From contig JAUVDD010000058.1 of NCBI GenBank assembly GCA_030595525.1, positions 1 through 8,230 on the forward strand: a DNA stretch of 8,230 nucleotides, given 5' to 3'. The stretch comes from Puniceicoccales bacterium. Its GTDB lineage: Bacteria > Verrucomicrobiota > Verrucomicrobiia > Opitutales > Oceanipulchritudinaceae. The notes under the pieces are model-generated. The model did no database searches and was not told the origin of the DNA. It saw only the letters and a list, made by a program, of their open reading frames with translations. A program made the translations under genes and the position numbers. Shown piece after piece: positions 1 through 7,284 of this stretch (the stretch's first letter is position 1; each line of letters opens with the position of its first letter).

Positions 1-996
1 ACCAATCCATACCACTTGGGAATCAAAATTCCCGATGGCGGCACGGGCTGCGGCAAAATTCCCGGCATTGGCATCATTCCAGAAAGCCGTTTTCCCAATA
101 ACCGATGAGACATGCAGGCGATGTGCCCGTACCTCAAAATGTTCGGCAGCACCCTTCAAAAGGGAATCCGAATAGCCACAATCCAGCCAGTAACGACGAT
201 AAAGCGCGAGCACCGGACGGTGAATGCTGGTGGCAAATGCAGAACGGGCAGGTAAATCCCAATCCGGGAAGTCCTCTTCACAAACTGTGATGACGTTATC
301 AGGTAAACTACAGTCGAGACACTTTGCTTCTTCGAGCACCGATTCTCCGGCATAAACAGCCCCTTCCGGGCACAATTTCAGCAGCCGTCGAAATTCATCA
401 AATGCGGTCCTCCGCTCTTCAGGTGTGTCGATATGATCTTCATGGAAATTAATCCAGAAAAGCGCATCAAATCGGAATTCTTTTAACGGCGCTATGTAGG
501 ATGGCCCCATCTCGCAAACGGCAGTCACACCATCCAACTCTGGTCGCACTGCTAATCGTGACAGAGGATAACTATTTTGGCCGACAGCAACTGCACTGAT
601 TCCCGTCCGTTTTAAACTGAAAGTGATAAACTCCTGGAGAGTGGTCTTCCCGTTGGTACCCGTAACAATCAATGTTGGTCCATTCCGCAGCTGTTGTGAA
701 AAGTCGATTTCGCTGACCACGCAGCATCCCTTGGCGAGCGCCATTTCAATCCATTGATGATCCATCCTGAAAGCTGGACTGTGGATCACCAGTCCATGGT
801 GCGCAGCGGTTCCTGCATCAAATATTCGCTCGACAGAATCTTCATCCCCAGCCCGTTGGTCGTATGAAGTATAGCTCACACCCAGCTTTTTCAAAATATC
901 CACCGTGGCTTTTCCGCTCGCACCAAAACCAAAGATGGCCACTGGTTTCTTAAGTAGTTCCTTGTAGTGATCGGGAATGTTTTCGAGTAAACTCAT
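1..996 (-). CDS. murD: UDP-N-acetylmuramoyl-L-alanine--D-glutamate ligase homologue (MurD), C-terminus cut by window edge
   Basis: MurD is the cytoplasmic ATP-dependent ligase that adds D-Glu to UDP-MurNAc-L-Ala. The frame is open for 332 codons to the left edge; the family is about 440-450 residues, so roughly the last quarter is missing. Visible in order: an N-terminal nucleotide-type glycine motif GFGASGKA (residues 23-30), the ATP loop GTNGKTT (113-119), the metal/substrate segment with Glu162, the NFHEDH motif with His188 (183-188), and the start of the C-terminal domain with AHRL (291-294) and FWND (305-308). The ATG overlaps the mraY stop as ATGA, with no good Shine-Dalgarno, suggesting translational coupling. 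Several signature residues differ from the family: the carbamylated-Lys position is Arg203, NDSKATN reads NDANAGN, the ELSS stretch reads EMGPS, and GGNIG-type residues read VGQNS. The family call is firm from position and overall pattern; whether the protein has normal MurD activity is open. Confidence 0.85.
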   Translation of the reverse strand, partial: MSLLENIPDHYKELLKKPVAIFGFGASGKATVDILKKLGVSYTSYDQRAGDEDSVERIFDAGTAAHHGLVIHSPAFRMDHQWIEMALAKGCCVVSEIDFSQQLRNGPTLIVTGTNGKTTLQEFITFSLKRTGISAVAVGQNSYPLSRLAVRPELDGVTAVCEMGPSYIAPLKEFRFDALFWINFHEDHIDTPEERRTAFDEFRRLLKLCPEGAVYAGESVLEEAKCLDCSLPDNVITVCEEDFPDWDLPARSAFATSIHRPVLALYRRYWLDCGYSDSLLKGAAEHFEVRAHRLHVSSVIGKTAFWNDANAGNFAAARAAIGNFDSQVVWIG

Positions 997-2093
997 CTCA
1001 GTTTAAGAGTCGCCAGCCCTATTACAGCAAAAACCAGGGATAAAATCCAGAATCGAATGACGACCTGTGTCTCAGCCCAGCCTTTTAATTCAAAATGATG
1101 GTGAATTGGTGAAAGTAGAAAAATCCGCTTTTTCCGGGTTTTGTATGACCCAACCTGTAAGATCACCGACATGACCTCCATCACGAACACGCCGCCGATG
1201 ATTACCAGGGTGATTGGCTGCAGGATCATGAATGCAACGATACCAATCAATCCGCCAAGCGCCAGACTACCAGTATCACCCATGAACACCGTCGCGGGAT
1301 GCGCATTGTGCCATAGAAAGGCCAGACATGCTCCACACAGAATGGACAGGACAATTGTCAATTCACCGGTGCCTTGCATGTAGGGAACAAGCAGGTAATC
1401 CGCATAAATTGTATTACCAGATGCATAGGCCATCAGGGCGTAGGCCATTGCCACCGTAATTGTACATCCAATCGCCAGTCCATCCACCCCATCAGTCAGA
1501 TTGATGGCATTGCTTGAACCAGACAGAACAAAATAAAGAAATATCACCAGGAATGGCAACGGCATGCTCTGGATAATCGGTTCCTTAAGGAATGGCAACC
1601 AGAGCTGTCGGATGAAATCTGCACTATCCGGACTGGAAAGGAGCAATCCAAGTGCGATCACTGTCAGAACACCTTGACCGAAAAGTTTCAATTTACCCGA
1701 TAGTCCCTTGCTGGATTTCCTTTTGATAATTAAAAAATCATCAATAAATCCAATCACGGTCAGACCGGCATAGACAACAAGAGCAGTTACAACAAAGATG
1801 TTCAGCTCGGCCCACAGTAGAGTGCTGGTGACAACTGCAAAGAACACAATCAATCCACCCATTGTGGGAGTGTCCTTTTTCTTGTTATGCAAATCCGCAA
1901 GTCTACCCACTTCCTCGGCAGATCTTAACACCTGTCTGACTTTCAATGACCTGAGTTTGGCAATCACATAAGGCGCAATAATCATGCCGATCGCCAAGGA
2001 GGTTGCCGCTCCGCCCATTGCCCGAAAGGATATGTAACGGAACAGACGCAGTGGTCCCCATATGGACTCCAAATCCGCCAAATAACTCAGCAT
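993..2093 (-). CDS. mraY: Phospho-N-acetylmuramoyl-pentapeptide-transferase MraY
   Basis: This integral membrane enzyme transfers phospho-MurNAc-pentapeptide from UDP to undecaprenyl phosphate, giving lipid I on the inner face of the membrane. The 366 residues match the family's usual 320-370. Family motifs are all present: KKDTPTMGG (72-80), the Asp pair in FIDDF (118-119), GLSGKLKLFGQ (130-140), NAINLTDGVDG (195-205), FMGDTGS (270-276) and SPIHHHFE (328-335). Many hydrophobic segments fit the roughly ten-helix topology. The ATG shares its A with the murF stop (TAATG) and is preceded by a purine-rich Shine-Dalgarno. The 3' end overlaps the murD start. No catalytic residue appears altered, so it should be a functional MraY. 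Confidence 0.98.
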   Translation of the reverse strand: MLSYLADLESIWGPLRLFRYISFRAMGGAATSLAIGMIIAPYVIAKLRSLKVRQVLRSAEEVGRLADLHNKKKDTPTMGGLIVFFAVVTSTLLWAELNIFVVTALVVYAGLTVIGFIDDFLIIKRKSSKGLSGKLKLFGQGVLTVIALGLLLSSPDSADFIRQLWLPFLKEPIIQSMPLPFLVIFLYFVLSGSSNAINLTDGVDGLAIGCTITVAMAYALMAYASGNTIYADYLLVPYMQGTGELTIVLSILCGACLAFLWHNAHPATVFMGDTGSLALGGLIGIVAFMILQPITLVIIGGVFVMEVMSVILQVGSYKTRKKRIFLLSPIHHHFELKGWAETQVVIRFWILSLVFAVIGLATLKLR

Positions 2094-3493
2094 TATAATC
2101 CCCCCTCAGGCAGGAGGGTTTCCAACTTAAGGGCACGGCTGCCTTTCAGAAATACAGCTCCCTCGAAATTCCTCAGATTGTTCCTCAAAATATCCCAATC
2201 CTCTTCCATGTGTATATTGACCGGCCTTATACCCTGCTCCGTCAACCCTTCCGCATAAGCCGCTGCATGTTCACCAACAAGAAAAACGTCAGTACCTCTT
2301 CGAATTGGCAGATCCCTGGCAGTTGTCCGGTGCCACTTGGCAGTTTCTTTTCCCAATTCATTCATCGTTCCCAATACATAGACATGTGGATCTTTGGGAA
2401 AGAGGTGATTAAATCTCTGCGCACTATCCAACATGGAGGACGGATTGGCGTTATAGCAATCGACATAATATGTAGTTACTCCGTCCCTGAAGATTTCGCC
2501 TCTCTTGCTAAACGGTCGCCAACCATCCAGACACGCTTGAATAGTTCCTGCAGGAACACCCATTTGCAGGGCCACATGTACCACCAGTGCCAGGTTGGAA
2601 ACCATACCCTCGCTGCCTGCGCGAAAAGTAATTTCACTGGGATGCATGGGTAGCCCTGTTTCCAGGACTCCCACACCCAAAGACAGGTTGGACTCAGTCC
2701 AATTGTAGTGGTAAATTGTTACATTTGGCAGATGATTCCATGATGGATCAAACGGATCACCCATTTTCAGTAGCGCATGAATCTGCAAACTCTCATGCAA
2801 TTCCCTGAATGCCTGGTAATTCAATAATTCTGCAGGAATATAGACGCTGCCACCAGGACGAACGGAAGCTGCCAAAAGGGCTTTTTCACGGGCTACACCC
2901 TCGATACTGCCCAAACGCTCCAGATGCGATGGCCCGACTGATGTCACGATTGCATGATCGGGACGGATCATGCCTGCCAGTAGATTCATCTCACCTATAT
3001 CGTTAATCCCTGCCTCAAGGATCGCACCGGCATGCATGCGTGGATCCAATTCCAATAAGCTCAAGGGAACACCAATGTGGTTATTGTAATTCCCTTTCGT
3101 ACGGAACCACTGAGAACCAAGTACTTTTCCCAGCATTTCCTTTACCGTCGTTTTCCCGTTACTACCAGTGATACCGATAATCGGGGAATTAAAGCGTTCG
3201 CGCCACGTACGGGACAAAGACTGCAGGGCCATCAAGGAGTCCTCCACCACCAGTTGAGGAATTGGAACGTCCTCATCCACCCGCTCTACCAAGGCAGCAA
3301 CTGCCTTATACTGGAATGCCTGCTTCAGGAAGGAATGCCCATCCATCCTATCCGATTTCAAGGCTACAAAAGTTTCACCAGGTTCAATCCTGCGAGTATC
3401 GATGGCAAACGATGTCAACGGCGAGGACGGCAAGCGCTGGGCCCAACGGCCATGAGCGATGGTCGCTGCCTCTGATGGATCAAGTGTTGCCAT
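2093..3493 (-). CDS. murF: UDP-N-acetylmuramoyl-tripeptide--D-alanyl-D-alanine ligase MurF
   Basis: MurF adds the D-Ala-D-Ala dipeptide to the UDP-MurNAc-tripeptide in the cytoplasm, completing the pentapeptide. From the ATG at 3493 it has 466 residues, normal for the family. The N-terminal domain has DTRRIEPGETFVAL (32-45). The central ligase domain has ATP loop GSNGKTT (110-116), GNYNNHIGVPL (134-144), Glu160, the His in VGPSHLE (186-192), and Lys204 in AREK, the position of the carbamylated lysine. The C-terminal domain has VDCYNANPSSM (344-354) and LKGSRALKLE (449-458). The ATG forms a one-base TAATG overlap with the murE stop. A GTG five codons upstream, at 3508, is possible but would overlap murE by 16 bases; neither start has a clear Shine-Dalgarno. 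All ligase hallmarks are intact, in contrast to the neighbouring MurE and MurD. Confidence 0.97.
   Translation of the reverse strand: MATLDPSEAATIAHGRWAQRLPSSPLTSFAIDTRRIEPGETFVALKSDRMDGHSFLKQAFQYKAVAALVERVDEDVPIPQLVVEDSLMALQSLSRTWRERFNSPIIGITGSNGKTTVKEMLGKVLGSQWFRTKGNYNNHIGVPLSLLELDPRMHAGAILEAGINDIGEMNLLAGMIRPDHAIVTSVGPSHLERLGSIEGVAREKALLAASVRPGGSVYIPAELLNYQAFRELHESLQIHALLKMGDPFDPSWNHLPNVTIYHYNWTESNLSLGVGVLETGLPMHPSEITFRAGSEGMVSNLALVVHVALQMGVPAGTIQACLDGWRPFSKRGEIFRDGVTTYYVDCYNANPSSMLDSAQRFNHLFPKDPHVYVLGTMNELGKETAKWHRTTARDLPIRRGTDVFLVGEHAAAYAEGLTEQGIRPVNIHMEEDWDILRNNLRNFEGAVFLKGSRALKLETLLPEGGL
2099..2107 (-). promoter_or_regulatory. Strong Shine-Dalgarno of mraY
   Basis: Read on the minus strand this is GAGGGGGGA, five bases before the mraY ATG. 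It lies inside the last codons of murF. It is one of only two strong ribosome binding sites in the window and supports the mraY start at 2093. Confidence 0.7.
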
Positions 3494-4977
3494 TAACGGG
3501 ATTGCCACTGCTTGTTTTGTAAGATTTCTCGCGCAACTGCCCGGTCATCGAATGGAACCACACAGTCACTGTATTCCTGAAAAGTTTCATGTCCCTTACC
3601 TGCGATCAGGACAGTATCTCCCGGTTCTGCAATCTCCAGTGCCGCTGCGATGGCACCACGCCGGTCCGCTATAAAACTCAAATTATCCGCGGATTCATTT
3701 CCTTTGCGCATGTCGGAAAAAATCCCTTCCACCGTCTCAGACCTGGGGTTATCCGCGGTAGCGATTGCCTGATCACTTAACCGAGCAACAATCGAGGCAA
3801 TCATTGGACGACTCCCAGCATCGCGGTTGCCACCGCATCCAAAAACTGTAATCAGTCGCCCTTTGGTAAGACCACGAACCATTGATAAGCCTTTTTCATA
3901 GGATGCCTCGGTATGCATGTAATCGATGAGAACGTTAAAGGGTAAGTCCATGTCCAATCGTTCCATGCGTCCGCGGACACTTTCAAATGACAGGAGCGCT
4001 GCCCCCATTTCAATCGGATCAACACCTTCCGCATATCCACCGGCAATTGCCGCCAAAACATTTTGCAGATTGAATTCACCCAGCAACGGGGAAACCAGCT
4101 TCACGGATCCCTCCGGCCAAATCAGTTTAAACCGGGTATCCTTTTCCGAATAGCGGATGTCTTCTGCCCGGATAATTGCATCTTCCGAACAACCAAACGA
4201 AAGCACTTTGCGCTGAAGGTTCTCCGATGCGCCTTCCACTATCCGGCGAACTTTCGAATCATCAATTCCAGCAATAAAACTCTTCAGTCCAGTAGACTGT
4301 TGCTCGACGAAATTCCTCTCCAGGGAAATATAATTCTCAAGTGAACCATGGTAGTTCAAATGTTCCGGTGAAAGGTTCATCAGGACGAGGTTGGCAAACT
4401 GCAAACCAGTAACCCTGGCTTGGTCAATTCCGTGTGAGCTTACTTCCATGATGGCATCCGTACAGGAATGATCCCTGATTTGGGCCAGAAGGGCATACAA
4501 TTCAACTGGTTCCGGGGTAGTCCGGTGGGCAGGTAAAGTCCGGTTACCCACCTCGTAGTTGATGGTTCCCAGCATGCCAATGGGTCCGCGGGAACTCAGG
4601 AAATGTTTTAGTAAACTGGAAGCAACCGTTTTGCCACTGGTGCCAAGTATTCCGGTCAGGTTTATTCCTTTTTCCGGATAATTATAGAATCGGGATGCAA
4701 TGGCGGAAACAGCCGAACGCATGTCTGCAACCTGGACAAGTGCCACATTTGGCGGCACCCAGCATTCCTTCTGGCAAACTATGGCAACTGCGCCACGATC
4801 GATTGCTTCGGCTACAAACAGGTGACCGTCTGTCCTCAGTCCGGGTAAGGCAAAAAAGAGGGATCCCGGGACAACTCGCCGACTATCCGTTGCAAGGCTC
4901 CGCACTTTCGCAGAGTCCTTGCCTCGGATTGTCAATCCGGCCAGGCCGGATGTCAGCTTTTTCAGGGATAAAGTCAT
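3493..4977 (-). CDS. murE: UDP-N-acetylmuramoyl-L-alanyl-D-glutamate--2,6-diaminopimelate ligase MurE
   Basis: MurE adds the third stem-peptide residue to UDP-MurNAc-L-Ala-D-Glu. From the ATG at 4977 the protein has 494 residues, close to the 495 of E. coli, and its N-terminus lines up with the family. Features: TDSRRVVPGSLFFAL (30-44), ATP loop GTSGKT (112-117), substrate Thr pair (153-154), EVSSHGIDQARV (178-189), GRME (336-339), GCGGNRD (380-386), DNPR (409-412) and GKGHE (460-464). Residues known in E. coli to bind meso-diaminopimelate (R389, N414, R416, G464, E468) have counterparts at 385, 410, 412, 460 and 464, so that substrate is the likely one. The carbamylated-Lys site (E. coli K224) is Glu220; SRDHLDYH reads SPEHLNYH with the His kept; GGDRDKGKRP reads GGNRDAGSRP. 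The frame stays open upstream to TTG 5109 or ATG 5100, which would overlap ftsI and add 41-44 residues without family resemblance; no start has a strong Shine-Dalgarno. Confidence 0.95.
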   Translation of the reverse strand: MTLSLKKLTSGLAGLTIRGKDSAKVRSLATDSRRVVPGSLFFALPGLRTDGHLFVAEAIDRGAVAIVCQKECWVPPNVALVQVADMRSAVSAIASRFYNYPEKGINLTGILGTSGKTVASSLLKHFLSSRGPIGMLGTINYEVGNRTLPAHRTTPEPVELYALLAQIRDHSCTDAIMEVSSHGIDQARVTGLQFANLVLMNLSPEHLNYHGSLENYISLERNFVEQQSTGLKSFIAGIDDSKVRRIVEGASENLQRKVLSFGCSEDAIIRAEDIRYSEKDTRFKLIWPEGSVKLVSPLLGEFNLQNVLAAIAGGYAEGVDPIEMGAALLSFESVRGRMERLDMDLPFNVLIDYMHTEASYEKGLSMVRGLTKGRLITVFGCGGNRDAGSRPMIASIVARLSDQAIATADNPRSETVEGIFSDMRKGNESADNLSFIADRRGAIAAALEIAEPGDTVLIAGKGHETFQEYSDCVVPFDDRAVAREILQNKQWQSR

Positions 4978-5092
4978 AACGGTTCGCTGCACCGCTCGTT
5001 CGAGCAGCATGGACGACCCAAGCGCCCTGTAATCTGTAAGGTGATGTCTTGGTTGCCGATATTCACGAGTTGTTGTCAGGCTCAGGTTGAAA
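4978..5092 (-). other. ftsI-murE gap or extended murE N-terminus
   Basis: These 115 bases lie between the ftsI stop and the murE start favoured by homology. The murE frame is open through them, with possible starts at ATG 5010, ATG 5100 and TTG 5109. The extra peptide is basic and Arg-rich, with no recognisable domain, signal peptide or membrane segment. I see no convincing promoter, terminator or regulatory fold; the only inverted repeat is a 5-base stem (GCTCG/CGAGC) separated by two bases. Confidence 0.4.
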
Positions 5093-6856
5093 TTAGTCAT
5101 TTGAAACAAGTAAAGGTTCCCAGTTTTGGGGTTTTCGAATTGCCAGGTGCGGAATCAGATTCTCGCCGATCCGTTTAAAAGTTGGAGCCGCCACGAGTCC
5201 GCCATATGCCGGACCGCTCACGTTGGCATCATCCACAACCACGGTGATAACCACCCGCGGTTTGTTTGCCGGAAAGAAACCGCTGAAGGATCCAAAGTGA
5301 TTCGTTGTGCTGTATTGTCCGTCGATGATCTTGCGACTGGTACCGGTCTTCCCGGCCACTGCGTATCCCGTGAGTTCTGCCCGACTGGCAGTACCTTCTA
5401 TACTAACCACACTGACCAGCATTTCCTGCATCAATCGTGCTGTCTCCTTCGAGATCACCCGATCTCCTTTTCCCGGCTCCAGTGCGAGTTGGTTTTCGTC
5501 TTCCGGATTTATCACTCGACGTAAAATTTTCGGCCGCAGCCGGACCCCGTCATTGGCGATAGTCGACATTGCCAGATGAACCTGCATCGGCGTTGCACCG
5601 ACCGCGTAACCCGTTGGCAAACGGCTGATTGTCAGGCCATCCCATTTATCGACAGGCATCAGCGTTCCGGAAATTTCCCCCATCAAGGGCCAACCCACGG
5701 ATCGACCAAATCCAAATGCCCGAGCATATTCGTACATCCGCTTTTCACCCAGCATCATGCCGATCTGGGCAGCTCCACGATTACTTGATTTGGTAACAAC
5801 TTTCCGTACGGATATTTCACCAAGATTCCGGTGATCACTCGGCATGTGGATTCTTACCCCATTGAAGTTTTTCCATTCCTCTCCACAATTAATTATGGTT
5901 TCCGGATCAATGATGCCTTCCTCCAGGGCTGCCGAAATAGGAACAATTTTGAAAGTGGAACCGGGTTCATATTGATCGGTTAAGGCACGGTTTCTCTGAT
6001 TCTCTATCGGAAAATCCCAGAAGGAATTCGGATCAAATGTCGGGTAGTTCGCCATACCCAGGACTTCTCCGGTAGTTGGATCGGAAACGATGATACTGGC
6101 ACCGGCCGGATTCGTTTCCTCCACCAGTTTTTCCATGGCAGAATCAATGACCGACTGGACAAAGAGATCCATGGTCAGTTCCACATGCAGTCCATTGCGT
6201 GGGGTTACCTCACGCTCGCGAAATGCTGCCATTTCACGCCGGCGTCCGTCCACTTCTGTCTCGCGCCATCCTACTTGTCCCTTGAGGTAATAGTCCAACG
6301 CATGCTCAACGCCCATCACGGGGGTCTGTTCCTTGTTTATGTATCCAATGACATGCGATCCAAGTTCGTGCCCTGGATAGTAGCGATCATAGCGCCGGTT
6401 CCCGTAAACTCCCTGGACTTTCAAGCCTTGTACCGATTGGTAAAGATCCTCGTTGATTTCCTTCACTGGAACCCAGCGCACCTGTCGGGTAGTGCCTGAA
6501 CTGTCAATGCGCTCACGGCGGCCCAGTTTCTCCATCAAGTCCGTGAAAGGCATGTCGATGACACCAGCAAGCATCGCCAGTTGGTCCCTTTTTGTCAGAT
6601 CCACCATCTGGGGATCTGCTCCCAGGAGAATCTGTGAACGCGTGCCTGCCAGCAGGTTGCCATTCCGATCAAGGATGTCTCCTCGCTTGGCTTCAATTCG
6701 TACCAGGCGTTTGCGAACAGTATCAACTTCCGCGGAAATACTCTCCGCTTGTATTACCTGTAGAAAAAACAAGCGACCGCACAGCATCAAAAAACCAGCA
6801 ACCAAAATGGCTGAACATACATGAAAACGGGTTTTCCTGATGCAGACCTTCGACAT
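5093..6856 (-). CDS. ftsI: Peptidoglycan D,D-transpeptidase FtsI (class B penicillin-binding protein 3)
   Basis: A septal transpeptidase that crosslinks peptidoglycan in the periplasm, acting with FtsW and FtsL. From ATG 6856 it has 587 residues, typical of FtsI. A short basic N-terminus is followed by one membrane anchor (about residues 12-34), then the non-catalytic pedestal domain starting near RGDILDRNG (58-66), and the transpeptidase domain. The three active-site motifs are SxxK in PGSTFK (nucleophile Ser300, Lys303), SxN as SSN (357-359) and KTG in AGKTGTS (502-508). The protein ends soon after the transpeptidase domain, with no PASTA repeats, unlike SpoVD or many Gram-positive PBPs. 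The ATG follows the ftsL stop by 2 bases; an in-frame TTG two codons upstream (6862) would overlap ftsL. No strong Shine-Dalgarno is seen, so coupling to ftsL is likely. Position between ftsL and murE is the standard dcw place for FtsI. Confidence 0.97.
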   Translation of the reverse strand: MSKVCIRKTRFHVCSAILVAGFLMLCGRLFFLQVIQAESISAEVDTVRKRLVRIEAKRGDILDRNGNLLAGTRSQILLGADPQMVDLTKRDQLAMLAGVIDMPFTDLMEKLGRRERIDSSGTTRQVRWVPVKEINEDLYQSVQGLKVQGVYGNRRYDRYYPGHELGSHVIGYINKEQTPVMGVEHALDYYLKGQVGWRETEVDGRRREMAAFREREVTPRNGLHVELTMDLFVQSVIDSAMEKLVEETNPAGASIIVSDPTTGEVLGMANYPTFDPNSFWDFPIENQRNRALTDQYEPGSTFKIVPISAALEEGIIDPETIINCGEEWKNFNGVRIHMPSDHRNLGEISVRKVVTKSSNRGAAQIGMMLGEKRMYEYARAFGFGRSVGWPLMGEISGTLMPVDKWDGLTISRLPTGYAVGATPMQVHLAMSTIANDGVRLRPKILRRVINPEDENQLALEPGKGDRVISKETARLMQEMLVSVVSIEGTASRAELTGYAVAGKTGTSRKIIDGQYSTTNHFGSFSGFFPANKPRVVITVVVDDANVSGPAYGGLVAAPTFKRIGENLIPHLAIRKPQNWEPLLVSND

Positions 6857-6858
6857 AA

Positions 6859-7284
6859 TCAATCAACAGGTGTAAGGGATTTCATCACAGCCAGATCGAT
6901 CGAGTAACGGAATGGATCTTTTTCCCTCTCGGTGGGATAAGCATCACTTTCCTCGGGTCGATTGGTCTGGTACTGTGGGTAACCATCCAGATAGACAATC
7001 TGGTCGGCCATCGGCGGTCTAAGGTTCAATCCAAGCCGTTGGATCTGGCGTTCCAGATAATGTGGCTGATGAATTTCCGCGATCTTGGTATCGATGTACC
7101 TTAGCCGGCGCTCTTCCTTGGCGATCTCAACTTCCAGCGTGCGTGTTGCCTGGGCTGTCAATTCAATCTTTTGGCGCAACCATAACAGACCCAGGCAACC
7201 GCTCACCGTAATCACTGCCAGTACTACCAGCAGTGATAAAATTTGTTTATAAAGGGTAGTTTCTCGTCGTAGTATCGGGCTCAT
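6859..7284 (-). CDS. ftsL: FtsL-like bitopic cell division protein
   Basis: This small protein (141 residues) sits between rsmH and ftsI, the usual place of ftsL, and has FtsL topology. It has a short basic cytoplasmic N-terminus, one hydrophobic helix (about 15-37), then a charged helical stretch rich in Glu, Lys, Arg and Leu (about 39-85) likely to form a coiled coil. A membrane-distal segment IQRLGLNLRPPMADQIVYL (81-99) resembles the end of the FtsL/DivIC fold, where a GL..P motif is common. FtsL binds FtsB/DivIC and helps activate FtsW-FtsI. About 40 residues follow that motif, rich in Pro, Tyr and charge, and match nothing I recognise; most FtsL proteins end near the motif. The ATG overlaps the rsmH stop as ATGA and has a strong Shine-Dalgarno. 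The sequence itself is poorly conserved, so the name rests on position, topology and the C-terminal motif. Confidence 0.8.
   Translation of the reverse strand: MSPILRRETTLYKQILSLLVVLAVITVSGCLGLLWLRQKIELTAQATRTLEVEIAKEERRLRYIDTKIAEIHQPHYLERQIQRLGLNLRPPMADQIVYLDGYPQYQTNRPEESDAYPTEREKDPFRYSIDLAVMKSLTPVD

Noticed and set aside
1..996. murD homologue as a pseudogene
   Set aside because: The frame is open for all 332 visible codons, with intact ATP loop and metal-region His and Glu; the missing end is due to the window edge, not truncation.
2210..2653. Plus-strand open frame of 147 codons opposite murF
   Set aside because: Antisense shadow; the minus strand carries intact MurF C-terminal domain motifs and the plus-strand product looks like random composition.
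4991..5010. Short inverted repeat GCTCG/CGAGC upstream of murE as a terminator or operator
   Set aside because: The stem is only five bases with a two-base spacer and no following T tract, so it cannot be supported as a terminator, and chance occurrence is likely.
5126..5524. Plus-strand open frames opposite the ftsI transpeptidase domain
   Set aside because: They lie opposite the FtsI KTG region, overlap one another in different frames and show no domain.
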